Shown in pieces: positions 8,064-16,001 of a DNA stretch of 16,001 nt; position 1 is the first letter of the stretch; each line of letters starts with the position of its first letter. The stretch is from CADEFQ01 sp035342635 (GTDB lineage Bacteria; Pseudomonadota; Gammaproteobacteria; Steroidobacterales; Steroidobacteraceae), in NCBI GenBank assembly GCA_035342635.1, contig DAOQXO010000058.1:1-16001 (forward strand). Reading direction: 5' to 3'. The translations under genes and the position numbers were made by a program. The notes beneath the pieces were generated by a model that worked only from the letters and a program-made list of their open reading frames with translations, searched no databases and had not been told where the DNA came from.

Positions 8064-8471
8064 TTACCGGCGTCCCTTGCGGACCACCTTCGCCCTGGAC
8101 CCGGCCTTCGGCTTTGCCTTGGGCTTCGGCTTGGGCTTGGCTCTGGATTCCGCCTTCGGCTCGGCCTTGGGCTCGGCCTTGGGCTCGGTCTTGGCGTCGG
8201 CCTTGGGCTCCTCCTTCGCCTCGGTCTTCGGCGCTTCCTTCGTTTCTTCGTCCTTGCGCTCGTCGACGAGATTGCGCTTCTGTTCCTTGTCGGACTTGAA
8301 GTCGGTCTCGTACCAGCCGCTGCCCTTCAGCCGGAACACCGGCGCGGACAGCAGCTTCTTGAGGGTCGACTTGCCGCATTCGGGGCACTTGCGCAGCGGC
8401 GCGTCGGTGATCTTCTGCATGGCCTCGAGCAGGTGGCCACAGCTCGAACATTGATACTCGTAGAACGGCAT
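8064..8471 (-). CDS. FmdB-family zinc-ribbon protein with long Lys/Pro/Ala/Glu-rich tail
   Basis: This is a 135-residue protein. The ATG at 8471-8469 is preceded by GGAGGAG (8480-8474). The N-terminus 'MPFYEYQCSSCGH' and 'RKCPECGK' form a rubredoxin-like ribbon with Cys8, Cys11, Cys29 and Cys32, which should bind one zinc. This is the FmdB/CxxC_CxxC_SSSS putative regulator family. Family members usually run about 60-115 residues. Here residues about 80-135 are a low-complexity tail made of EPKA-type units changing to KPKPKAKPK and a basic end (RAKVVRKGRR). Such a basic disordered tail could contact nucleic acid or ribosomes, but that is inference; the family has no firmly established function. 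It lies 43 bases after clpB on the same strand and 2 bases before the aminotransferase, so it is probably co-transcribed with both. Confidence 0.9.
   Translation of the reverse strand: MPFYEYQCSSCGHLLEAMQKITDAPLRKCPECGKSTLKKLLSAPVFRLKGSGWYETDFKSDKEQKRNLVDERKDEETKEAPKTEAKEEPKADAKTEPKAEPKAEPKAESRAKPKPKPKAKPKAGSRAKVVRKGRR
8158..8217 (-). repeat. 12-bp imperfect tandem repeat inside the FmdB-type tail
   Basis: On the + strand the unit GGCTCGGCCTTG and variants recur about five times with period 12 (8158-8169, 8170-8181, 8182-8193, then degenerate units to about 8217). Each encodes a four-residue EPKA/DAKT-type unit on the - strand. Similar CCTTGGGCTTCGG-type degenerate repeats continue at 8098-8140. 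The unit keeps the reading frame, so copy-number change would lengthen or shorten the tail without frameshift. Confidence 0.75.
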
Positions 8472-8514
8472 TGCTCCTCCAGCAGCCGATTCTAAGGGGA
8501 ATTTGCGCCGCGGA

Positions 8515-11094
<2,580 letters not shown>

Positions 11095-11099
11095 GAAGG

Positions 11100-11105
11100 C
11101 TCCTT
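11100..11105 (-). promoter_or_regulatory. clpB ribosome binding site
   Basis: AAGGAG on the - strand, five bases before the first ATG (11094) and eleven before the second (11088). Its spacing favours the first ATG and the MRMDKLTSK start. Confidence 0.75.
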
Positions 11106-11130
11106 ATCGGGGCGATGCGATGAACTTCAA
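11104..11130 (-). promoter_or_regulatory. Possible sigma-32 (heat-shock) promoter upstream of clpB
   Basis: On the - strand, GTTGAAG (TTGAA at 11130-11126) and CCCCGATAA (11112-11104) are separated by 13 bases, close to the RpoH pattern CTTGAA-N13/14-CCCCATNT. ClpB is a classical RpoH target. The -10 element overlaps the start of the ribosome site, so a start 6-8 bases downstream would leave almost no leader. That weakens the call. Confidence 0.3.
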
Positions 11131-11137
11131 CCCCCTC

Positions 11138-11157
11138 GGCCCCCGAAAATGGGGCGC
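11138..11157 (-). other. GC-rich inverted repeat between ZIP gene and clpB
   Basis: CCCC-GAAAAT-GGGG (11141-11154 on the + strand), flanked by C/G-rich runs, sits just after the ZIP stop (11164-11166) in the 69-base gap before clpB. It could be a weak terminator stem for the pgeF-ZIP transcript, but no T-tract follows. The - strand also reads CCCCATTT here, which resembles an RpoH -10 box but has no matching -35. Confidence 0.3.
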
Positions 11158-11163
11158 GGGGGG

Positions 11164-11967
11164 TCAATGCGCAGACATCTCCACGAACACGATGGTCAAT
11201 ACCCCGGCCACGATCAGCGCTACCTGCAGGACACTGGCACGGGCATCGAACCTGCGATGGAGGCCCGGGATCAGGTCGGCGACCGCCACGTACAGGAGGC
11301 CTGCCGCGGCCACCGCCAGTACATAGGGCAGCGCCCCCAGCACCGGTTGCAGGGCGAAATACGCCAGCACGCCACCGAGCACCGCCGCGAGGCTGGTGGC
11401 CAGGTTGAACCACAGGGCGCGACCGCGCGACCAGCCCGCATTCAGCAGCACAGCGAAATCGCCGACTTCCTGCGGGATCTCGTGGGCGGCCACCGCGAGC
11501 GCCGTGACGATGCCGAGGCTGATGTCGGTCATGAAGGCCGCCGCGACCAGCACGCCATCGAGGGCATTGTGCAGGGTGTCGCCGGCGAGCACGAGCCAGG
11601 CGGCGGAGCGGTCGCGGTGCGCGGCGTAGTCGTGGGCGTGCCCGTGTAGATGTCCGGTGTGCGCCTCCCACTCGTCGCCATGGCAATGCCGCCACAGGAC
11701 CAGCTTCTCGAGCACGAAGAACACGAGCAGGCCCGCCACGAGCGCAATGCCGATGGCGTGAGTCGATTCCAACCCCACGCCTTCGATCGCGTGCGGCAGC
11801 AGCGCCAGCAGCGCGGCGCCGAGCAGTGCACCGGTGGCGTAACTGACGAGGTACGGCAGGCTGCGCCGGCGGACCTCGTCCGGCAGCAGCAGCACCGCGC
11901 CGGCGCCGGCGGCGCTCACGAGGCCGCTGAGTGCGGTGGCAAGGACGATGATCGCGAGCGTGCTCAG
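11164..11967 (-). CDS. ZIP-family divalent metal (zinc) transporter
   Basis: The protein has 267 residues if it starts at the CTG at 11967-11965, which overlaps the pgeF TGA (CTGA). This start is chosen because GGAAGGA (11980-11974) lies six bases upstream and the product begins directly at transmembrane helix 1 (STLAIIVLATALSGL). In-frame alternatives are TTG at 12006 and GTG at 12057; both lack a ribosome site and add a non-hydrophobic leader inside pgeF. Seven to eight hydrophobic segments are visible. Helix 4 carries 'HNALDG' (133-138) and helix 5 'HEIPQE' (162-167), the ZIP binuclear metal-site motifs. A His-rich cytoplasmic-type loop lies between helices 3 and 4 (residues 94-117: HCHGDEWEAH, HLHGHAHD, H117). 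ZIP proteins bring Zn2+, sometimes Fe2+ or Mn2+, into the cytoplasm. No Zur-type operator was recognised. Its place between pgeF and clpB is unusual. Confidence 0.9.
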   Translation of the reverse strand: MSTLAIIVLATALSGLVSAAGAGAVLLLPDEVRRRSLPYLVSYATGALLGAALLALLPHAIEGVGLESTHAIGIALVAGLLVFFVLEKLVLWRHCHGDEWEAHTGHLHGHAHDYAAHRDRSAAWLVLAGDTLHNALDGVLVAAAFMTDISLGIVTALAVAAHEIPQEVGDFAVLLNAGWSRGRALWFNLATSLAAVLGGVLAYFALQPVLGALPYVLAVAAAGLLYVAVADLIPGLHRRFDARASVLQVALIVAGVLTIVFVEMSAH

Positions 11968-12707
11968 GGCTGATCCTTCCAGATGAGTGCAGCCATCCGG
12001 CCGCAACGGCCGTCGCGGCGATGGGAGAAGAAGCGTTCGCGCTCGGCATAGGTGCACGAACCGTCGGCGGTGATGGCAGTCACACCGCAGGCTTCGAGAC
12101 GCTGGCGCGCGAGCATCGCAAGATCACACCACCAGCGGTCGCCCCGGCCCGGGCGAAACGCGGCCGCCGCTGCCTGGTCATTCACGAGAAAGGCCGAGCG
12201 TACGTCGTCGCCAACCTCGAAATTTGCAGGTCCGATCGCCGGTCCGAGCCAGGCGCGCAGGTCCGCGGGCGGTACCGCGAGCGCTTGTACGGTCGCCTCG
12301 AGCACGCCGGCCGCCAGTCCGCGCCAGCCCGCATGCGCGGCCCCGATGGCGCTGGCGTCGCGTGCCGCGAACAGCACCGGCAGGCAATCGGCAACCATGA
12401 TCGCGCAGACGCTGTCGGGCAGGCGCGTGATGGAGGCATCGGCAGGCGCCCGGGGCGGCACGGCGCCGCCGATGTCGTGGACCGCGATGCCGTGCACCTG
12501 CTGCAGCCAGACGGGGTTCGAGGGCAGCCCCAGCGCCTGCGCCACCCTGCGACGATTCTCGGCCACGCACAGCGGATCGTCGCCGACATGGGCGCCGAGG
12601 TTGAGCGTATCGAAGGGCGCGGCACTCGCGCCGCCGGTGCGCAATGTGAAGGCGGCATGCACTCCGGCAGGCGCTGCCCATTGCGGCGTGATCCACATGG
12701 ACGGCAT
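11964..12707 (-). CDS. pgeF: PgeF/YfiH laccase-domain protein (peptidoglycan editing factor)
   Basis: The protein has 247 residues from the ATG at 12707-12705 (MPSMWITPQW), which aligns with E. coli YfiH (MSKLIVPQW). A second ATG at 12698 is possible and gives 244 residues. Family motifs are present: 'TLNLGAHVGDD', 'VWLQQVHG' (His72), 'VADCLPVLF' (Cys108), 'GAAHAGWRGLAAGVLE' (His125), 'AWLGPAIGPANFEVG' and the end 'FFSHRRDGRCGRMAALIW'. His72, Cys108 and His125 are the expected zinc and catalytic residues. The family has been shown to hydrolyse UDP-MurNAc-L-Ser mistakes in E. coli (PgeF) and to act on purine nucleosides in vitro (YlmD-type); it is cytoplasmic. The gene lies upstream of clpB in E. 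coli too, here with the ZIP gene between. No strong ribosome site is visible. The start is only 32 bases from the divergent cstA start. Confidence 0.95.
   Translation of the reverse strand: MPSMWITPQWAAPAGVHAAFTLRTGGASAAPFDTLNLGAHVGDDPLCVAENRRRVAQALGLPSNPVWLQQVHGIAVHDIGGAVPPRAPADASITRLPDSVCAIMVADCLPVLFAARDASAIGAAHAGWRGLAAGVLEATVQALAVPPADLRAWLGPAIGPANFEVGDDVRSAFLVNDQAAAAAFRPGRGDRWWCDLAMLARQRLEACGVTAITADGSCTYAERERFFSHRRDGRCGRMAALIWKDQP
11965..11980 (-). promoter_or_regulatory. Ribosome binding site and CTG start of the ZIP gene, overlapping the pgeF stop
   Basis: GGAAGGA (11980-11974), a six-base spacer, then CTG (11967-11965) whose last two bases begin the pgeF TGA (11966-11964). No ATG, GTG or TTG lies between codon 12006 and the middle of helix 1 in this frame, so this is the only well-spaced start that keeps the helix whole. 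Confidence 0.6.
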
Positions 12708-12739
12708 GATCGGGCGTCCGGGCGACGAATGCGAGGGGT
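12708..12739. promoter_or_regulatory. Short divergent gap between pgeF and cstA
   Basis: Only 32 bases separate the two start codons, too little for two separate promoters with leaders. At least one promoter must therefore reach into the 5' part of the opposite gene. I see no clear -35/-10 pair. GAGGGG (12733-12738) ends one base before the cstA ATG, too close for ideal pairing with the ribosome. Confidence 0.4.
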
Positions 12740-14782
12740 ATGAAGCGACTATTCTGGCTGGCCATTGCGGCTGCGGGTGCCTTTGCACTCGGCGGACTCG
12801 CCCTGCACAGGGGCGAGAGCATCAACGCACTGTGGATCATCGTCGCCGCCGTCTGCATCTACGCGATCGGCTTTCGCTTCTATTCGGCCTGGGTGGCCGC
12901 GAAGGTCCTCTCTGTCGATGCCACGCGCGCGACACCGGCCGTCCAGCTCGAAAACGGCCGCGACTTCGTGCCGACCCACCGCTGGGTCGTCTTCGGCCAT
13001 CACTTTGCGGCCATCGCGGGCCCCGGCCCGCTGATCGGGCCGACACTTGCCGCGCAGTTCGGCTACCTGCCCGGCACCCTCTGGATCCTGGTCGGCGCCG
13101 TCGTCGGCGGCTGCGTGCAGGACATGACGATCCTGCTGCTCTCGACGCGGCGCAATGGACGCAGCCTCGGCCAGATGGCGCGCGACGAGCTGGGCCCGGT
13201 CGGCGGCATCGCCGCACTCGCGGGCACCTTCGTCATCATGATCATCCTGATCGCGGTGCTCGGGCTCGTCGTCGTCAATGCGATGAAGCACAGCCCGTGG
13301 GCGACCGCCACGGTGTTCGCCACCATCCCGATCGCCATGCTCATCGGGCTCTACATGCGCAACTGGCGGCCGGGTCGCGTGCTCGAGGGCACGGCGATCG
13401 GCGTGACCCTGCTGCTGCTCGCGGTGCTCGGCGGCGGCTGGATCAATGAACAGCCCGTGATCCGTGAATGGTTCGACTATCCCGGCCTCACCCTTGCCTG
13501 GTTCGTGATCGGCTACGGCTGGTGCGCGGCGATCCTGCCGGTGTGGCTGCTGCTCGCCCCGCGCGACTACCTGTCGACGTTCCTGAAGCTCGGCACCGTG
13601 ATGCTGCTCGCGCTCGCCATCGTGATCGCGCAGCCCGAGCTGAAGATGCCCGCCGTCACGCAGTTCATCGACGGTACCGGCCCGATCTTCGGCGGCAAGG
13701 TCTTCCCGTTCGTCTTCATCACGATCGCCTGTGGCGCGATCTCGGGCTTCCACACGCTGGTCGCGAGCGGCACGACGCCGAAGCTGATCGCCTCCGAGGC
13801 CGACGTGCGCATCGTCGGCTACGGCAGCATGGCGCTCGAGTCCTTCGTCGCGATCATGGCGATGATCGCCGCGACGCTGCTCGATCCCGGCGTCTACTTC
13901 GCGATCAATACCGCGCCCGGTGTCGTCGGCGCCACCGCCGAGGCGGCCGTGGCCACCATCACCTCGTGGGGCTTCCCGGTCACGGTAGAGCAGATGGAGG
14001 CGCTGGCGCGCAACATGGGCGAGAGCACCCTGTTCGGGCGCACCGGCGGCGCGCCATCGCTGGCGGTCGGCATGGCGAGCATTTTCGCCAGCAGCTTTGG
14101 CCAGGGCATGCTCGCGATCTGGTACCACTTCGCGATCATGTTCGAGGCCGTGTTCATCCTGACCACGCTCGATGCCGGCACGCGTGTCGGGCGCTTCATG
14201 CTGCAGGACACACTCGGCAATGTGTGGGCTCCGCTCGGTCGCACCTCGTGGTATCCCTCGGTGCTCTTGACCAGCACGCTGGTGGTGGCGGCCTGGGGCT
14301 ACTTCCTCTACATCGGCGTCATCGACCCGAACGGCGGCGTGAACATCCTGTGGCCGCTGTTCGGCATCGCCAACCAGATGCTCGCCGCGATCGCGCTGTC
14401 GATCGCCACCGCCATCATCGTCAAGCAGGGCAAGGCGCGCTACGCCTGGGTCACCCTCGCGCCGCTCGCGTGGCTCGCTGTCATCACGACCACTGCCGCC
14501 ATCCAGAAGATCGTCAGTGACGATCCGCGCATCGGGTTCTTCGCCGCCGCACGCGAGCTGGCGGACGCGCTCGCCACCGGCGCGCTGCCGCCGGAGCGCG
14601 CCGCGGTTGCCCCACAGCTGATATTCAACCAGCAGCTCGACGCCTGGCTCACCGTGTTCTTCCTCGTCATCGTGTGGGTGGTGATCGCCGACATGCTGCG
14701 CGTGAGCTGGCGCACGCTGACCGGCAGGCCGGTGCTGCCGAGCTCCGAGGCGCCGTATGTCCCGGTGAAGGGCGTCGCGTGA
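12740..14782 (+). CDS. cstA: CstA/BtsT family carbon-starvation transporter (pyruvate/peptide)
   Basis: This is a 680-residue polytopic inner-membrane protein that follows E. coli CstA (701 residues) almost from end to end. Shared stretches include GAFALGxxALxRGExINALW near the start, 'FGHHFAAIAGPGPLIGP' (85-101), 'STRRNGRSLGQ' (135-145), 'LPVWLLLAPRDYLSTFLKLGT', 'GTGPIFGGKVFPFVFITIAC', 'SGTTPKLIASE', 'GGAPSLAVGMA' and 'GGVNILWPLFGIANQMLA'. The ATG at 12740 is chosen by this N-terminal agreement; its GAGGGG is only one base away. CstA and its paralogue BtsT take up pyruvate, and CstA has also been linked to peptide use during carbon starvation. Which substrate applies here cannot be read. E. 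coli cstA is activated by cAMP-CRP, but no CRP site is evident. ybdD follows with a GTGA overlap, as expected for this pair. Confidence 0.96.
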   Translation: MKRLFWLAIAAAGAFALGGLALHRGESINALWIIVAAVCIYAIGFRFYSAWVAAKVLSVDATRATPAVQLENGRDFVPTHRWVVFGHHFAAIAGPGPLIGPTLAAQFGYLPGTLWILVGAVVGGCVQDMTILLLSTRRNGRSLGQMARDELGPVGGIAALAGTFVIMIILIAVLGLVVVNAMKHSPWATATVFATIPIAMLIGLYMRNWRPGRVLEGTAIGVTLLLLAVLGGGWINEQPVIREWFDYPGLTLAWFVIGYGWCAAILPVWLLLAPRDYLSTFLKLGTVMLLALAIVIAQPELKMPAVTQFIDGTGPIFGGKVFPFVFITIACGAISGFHTLVASGTTPKLIASEADVRIVGYGSMALESFVAIMAMIAATLLDPGVYFAINTAPGVVGATAEAAVATITSWGFPVTVEQMEALARNMGESTLFGRTGGAPSLAVGMASIFASSFGQGMLAIWYHFAIMFEAVFILTTLDAGTRVGRFMLQDTLGNVWAPLGRTSWYPSVLLTSTLVVAAWGYFLYIGVIDPNGGVNILWPLFGIANQMLAAIALSIATAIIVKQGKARYAWVTLAPLAWLAVITTTAAIQKIVSDDPRIGFFAAARELADALATGALPPERAAVAPQLIFNQQLDAWLTVFFLVIVWVVIADMLRVSWRTLTGRPVLPSSEAPYVPVKGVA

Positions 14783-14958
14783 GCGCGCGGCTGCGCAAGC
14801 TCCTCGCGCTGCTGCGTCGCCTCAGCGGCGACGACGCCTACGAGCGCTACATCGAGCACCGCTGCGCGGCGCATGCCGGCGAGCCGCTGCCGTCGCGGCG
14901 AGAATTCTGGTGCGGCGAAGTCGAACGCAAGTGGCAGGGAGTGAATCGGTGCTGCTGA
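14779..14958 (+). CDS. ybdD: YbdD/YjiX family small protein (DUF466)
   Basis: The protein has 59 residues. The GTG at 14779 overlaps the cstA TGA (GTGA) and is preceded by AAGGG (14768-14772) six bases away. The body 'DDAYERYIEHRCAAHAGEPLPSRREFW' and the end 'ERKWQGVNRCC' match the YbdD/YjiX family, whose members are about 60-67 residues and end in a Cys-Cys pair after a G-rich or similar turn. The gene sits directly after cstA in E. coli (ybdD) and after btsT (yjiX), so it is a conserved partner of these transporters, probably needed for or modulating transport. The mechanism is not known to me. The C-terminal cysteines (58, 59) are striking for so short a protein. Its final codons overlap the apbE start by 10 bases. 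Confidence 0.93.
   Translation: MSARLRKLLALLRRLSGDDAYERYIEHRCAAHAGEPLPSRREFWCGEVERKWQGVNRCC
14936..14951 (+). promoter_or_regulatory. Ribosome binding site deciding the apbE GTG start
   Basis: AGGGAG (14936-14941) with a seven-base spacer to GTG (14949-14951). The alternative in-frame GTG codons at 14910 and 14931 have no comparable site. Confidence 0.6.
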
Positions 14959-15926
14959 CGCTGGCCGCGCTCGCCCTCACGACTGCGCCCGATGGTGCCT
15001 GGCACCAGCGCGAAGCCACGATCATGGGCACGCGCATCGCCGTGGAGCTGTGGGCGAAGAGCCCTGCCGAGGGCGAAGCCGCGATCGATGCCGTGATGAA
15101 GGAGATGCACCGCGTCGACATCCTGATGAGCCACTACAAGCCTGAGAGCCAGCTCTCGCGCATCAACGCTCGGGCGGGCGCGGAACCCGTCAAGGTCGAT
15201 CGGGAGCTGTTCGACCTGATCGCGCTCTCGCTCGACTATTCCCGCCTGACCGACGGTGCCTTCGACATCACCTACGCGAGCGTCGGCTACCTGTACGACT
15301 ACCGCAAGCGCGTGCGGCCGGACGAGACGCAGATCGAGGCGCATCTCGCCGCCGTCGACTGGCGCAGCCTCGAACTCGACACGGCGCAGTCCACCGTGCG
15401 CTTCGCCCGGCCCGGCATGCGCATCGACCTCGGCGGCTTCGCCAAGGGCTACGCGGTCGATCGCAGCATTGAACTGCTGCAGGCCCGCGGCATCGAACAC
15501 GCGTCGGTCAGCGCGGGTGGCGACACCCGGATCCTCGGCGACCGCTTCGGCAGGCCCTGGGTGATCGGCATCCGCCACCCCGACGACCCCGAGCGCATGG
15601 TCCTCAGGATTCCGCTCGAAGACGTCGCGTTGTCGACATCAGGGGATTACGAGCGATATTTCGATGCGAACGGCGTGCGCTATCATCACATCATCGACCC
15701 GCGCACGGGCCATTCGGCGAGCAAGGTGCGCAGCGCCACGATCATCGGGCCCACCGCGACCCAGACCGACGGCCTGTCGAAGACCGCGTTCGTGCTCGGG
15801 CCGGAGAAGGCGCTCGAGATCATTGCCCGGATACCGGGGGTCGACGCCGTGTTCGTCGGACCCGATGGCAAGGTGTACTACTCCGCCGGCCTGGAACCAC
15901 CCGCCGCGACAGGCCCGAAGGACTAG
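14949..15926 (+). CDS. apbE: FAD:protein FMN transferase (ApbE/Ftp)
   Basis: The protein has 325 residues from the GTG at 14949, which lies inside the end of ybdD (10-base overlap) and has a good ribosome site. A GTG at 14910 would add 13 residues with two arginines (MRRSRTQ...) and make a more normal signal peptide, so the start is not certain. The short hydrophobic N-terminus (1-13) suggests export or membrane anchoring. ApbE motifs are in order: 'GTRIAVELWA', 'SHYKPESQLSRIN' (61-73), 'GAFDIT' (103-108), 'IDLGGFAKGYAVDR' (159-172), 'SAGGDTRILG' (188-197), 'STSGDYERYF', 'HHIIDPRTGHSA' (246-257) and 'TDGLSKTAFVLG' (273-284) with metal ligand Asp274. The enzyme moves FMN from FAD to a Thr/Ser of exported flavoproteins such as RnfG, NqrC or FMN_bind proteins. 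No such target is in the window. Co-translation with cstA-ybdD is notable. Confidence 0.95.
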   Translation: MLLTLAALALTTAPDGAWHQREATIMGTRIAVELWAKSPAEGEAAIDAVMKEMHRVDILMSHYKPESQLSRINARAGAEPVKVDRELFDLIALSLDYSRLTDGAFDITYASVGYLYDYRKRVRPDETQIEAHLAAVDWRSLELDTAQSTVRFARPGMRIDLGGFAKGYAVDRSIELLQARGIEHASVSAGGDTRILGDRFGRPWVIGIRHPDDPERMVLRIPLEDVALSTSGDYERYFDANGVRYHHIIDPRTGHSASKVRSATIIGPTATQTDGLSKTAFVLGPEKALEIIARIPGVDAVFVGPDGKVYYSAGLEPPAATGPKD

Positions 15927-16001
15927 GCGTCGTGAGGCCCTGAGGACTAGGAGTCTGGGCGGCAGAGTCTTTGCGGCACTTGATGAGCGCTGGTTTTCCC
16001 T
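15927..16001. other. 75-base tail without recognisable gene
   Basis: The element GGACTAGG occurs at the apbE stop and again at about 15944-15951, followed by GACT-AGG-AGTC, a weak palindrome. There is no T-tract or promoter that I can defend, and nothing else is recognised before the window ends. Confidence 0.4.

Noticed and set aside
8098..8230. Possible CRISPR or satellite array from the regular repeats
   Set aside because: Units are 12 bp without spacers and simply encode the protein tail.
8062..8451. N-terminal extension of the aminotransferase through the fmdB-like tail
   Set aside because: The extension is a Gln/Gly/Arg/Ala repeat shadow of the Lys/Pro tail; the protein family begins near the GTG at 8061.
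11147..11163. CCCCATTT on the - strand as an RpoH -10 box, with TTGACC as -35
   Set aside because: The spacer would be only 7 bases, far from the 13-15 needed.
12708..12788. Longer pgeF start at 12788
   Set aside because: It would overlap the cstA start region and adds residues absent from E. coli YfiH.

Overview
This is a very GC-rich, gene-dense chromosomal stretch with the codon use and long antisense open frames typical of high-GC Proteobacteria. A pgeF-clpB neighbourhood (as in the E. coli rluD-pgeF-clpB order), a cstA-ybdD pair close to the E. coli proteins, and a TonB receptor with exported peptidases all suggest a gammaproteobacterium, perhaps near Xanthomonadales or Steroidobacterales. 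The order-level guess is inference. I see no tRNA, rRNA, IS element, CRISPR or prophage gene, and no gene-free stretch longer than 300 bases.

Region 1 (1-5377, + strand) is an envelope nutrient-acquisition operon. It holds the C-terminal part of a TonB-dependent receptor, a ChaN-like protein with a C-terminal PDZ domain (19-base overlap), and a 1081-residue exported double peptidase (M1-like plus M28 plus PDZ; ATGA overlap). The two periplasmic candidates both end in a PDZ domain, and no separate promoter is seen between the genes. This is the least conventional part of the window and the best candidate for an undescribed functional unit, for example peptide or haemoprotein use.

Region 2 (5384-12707, - strand) reads right to left: pgeF (peptidoglycan-editing factor), a ZIP-family metal transporter, clpB (disaggregase), a FmdB-type zinc-ribbon protein with a Lys/Pro/Ala/Glu tail, a class III aminotransferase and a glutamine-synthetase-like ligase. 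The ligase gene meets the region 1 peptidase tail to tail with only 6 bases between the stop codons. The ZIP gene most likely starts at a CTG codon that overlaps the pgeF stop (CTGA). The aminotransferase and ligase overlap by GTGA and look like an amine or amino-acid metabolism pair. ClpB keeps the GTG codon at residue 149 that serves as an internal start in E. coli.

Region 3 (12740-15926, + strand), divergent from pgeF with 32 bases between starts, is cstA (pyruvate/peptide carbon-starvation transporter), ybdD (small conserved partner) and apbE (FAD:protein FMN transferase). All three are joined by overlapping stop/start codons. The last 75 bases hold no recognisable gene.

Translational coupling recurs: overlapping junctions link receptor/ChaN, ChaN/peptidase, pgeF/ZIP, aminotransferase/ligase, cstA/ybdD and ybdD/apbE. 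Several starts are GTG or CTG, so automatic start calls here need care.
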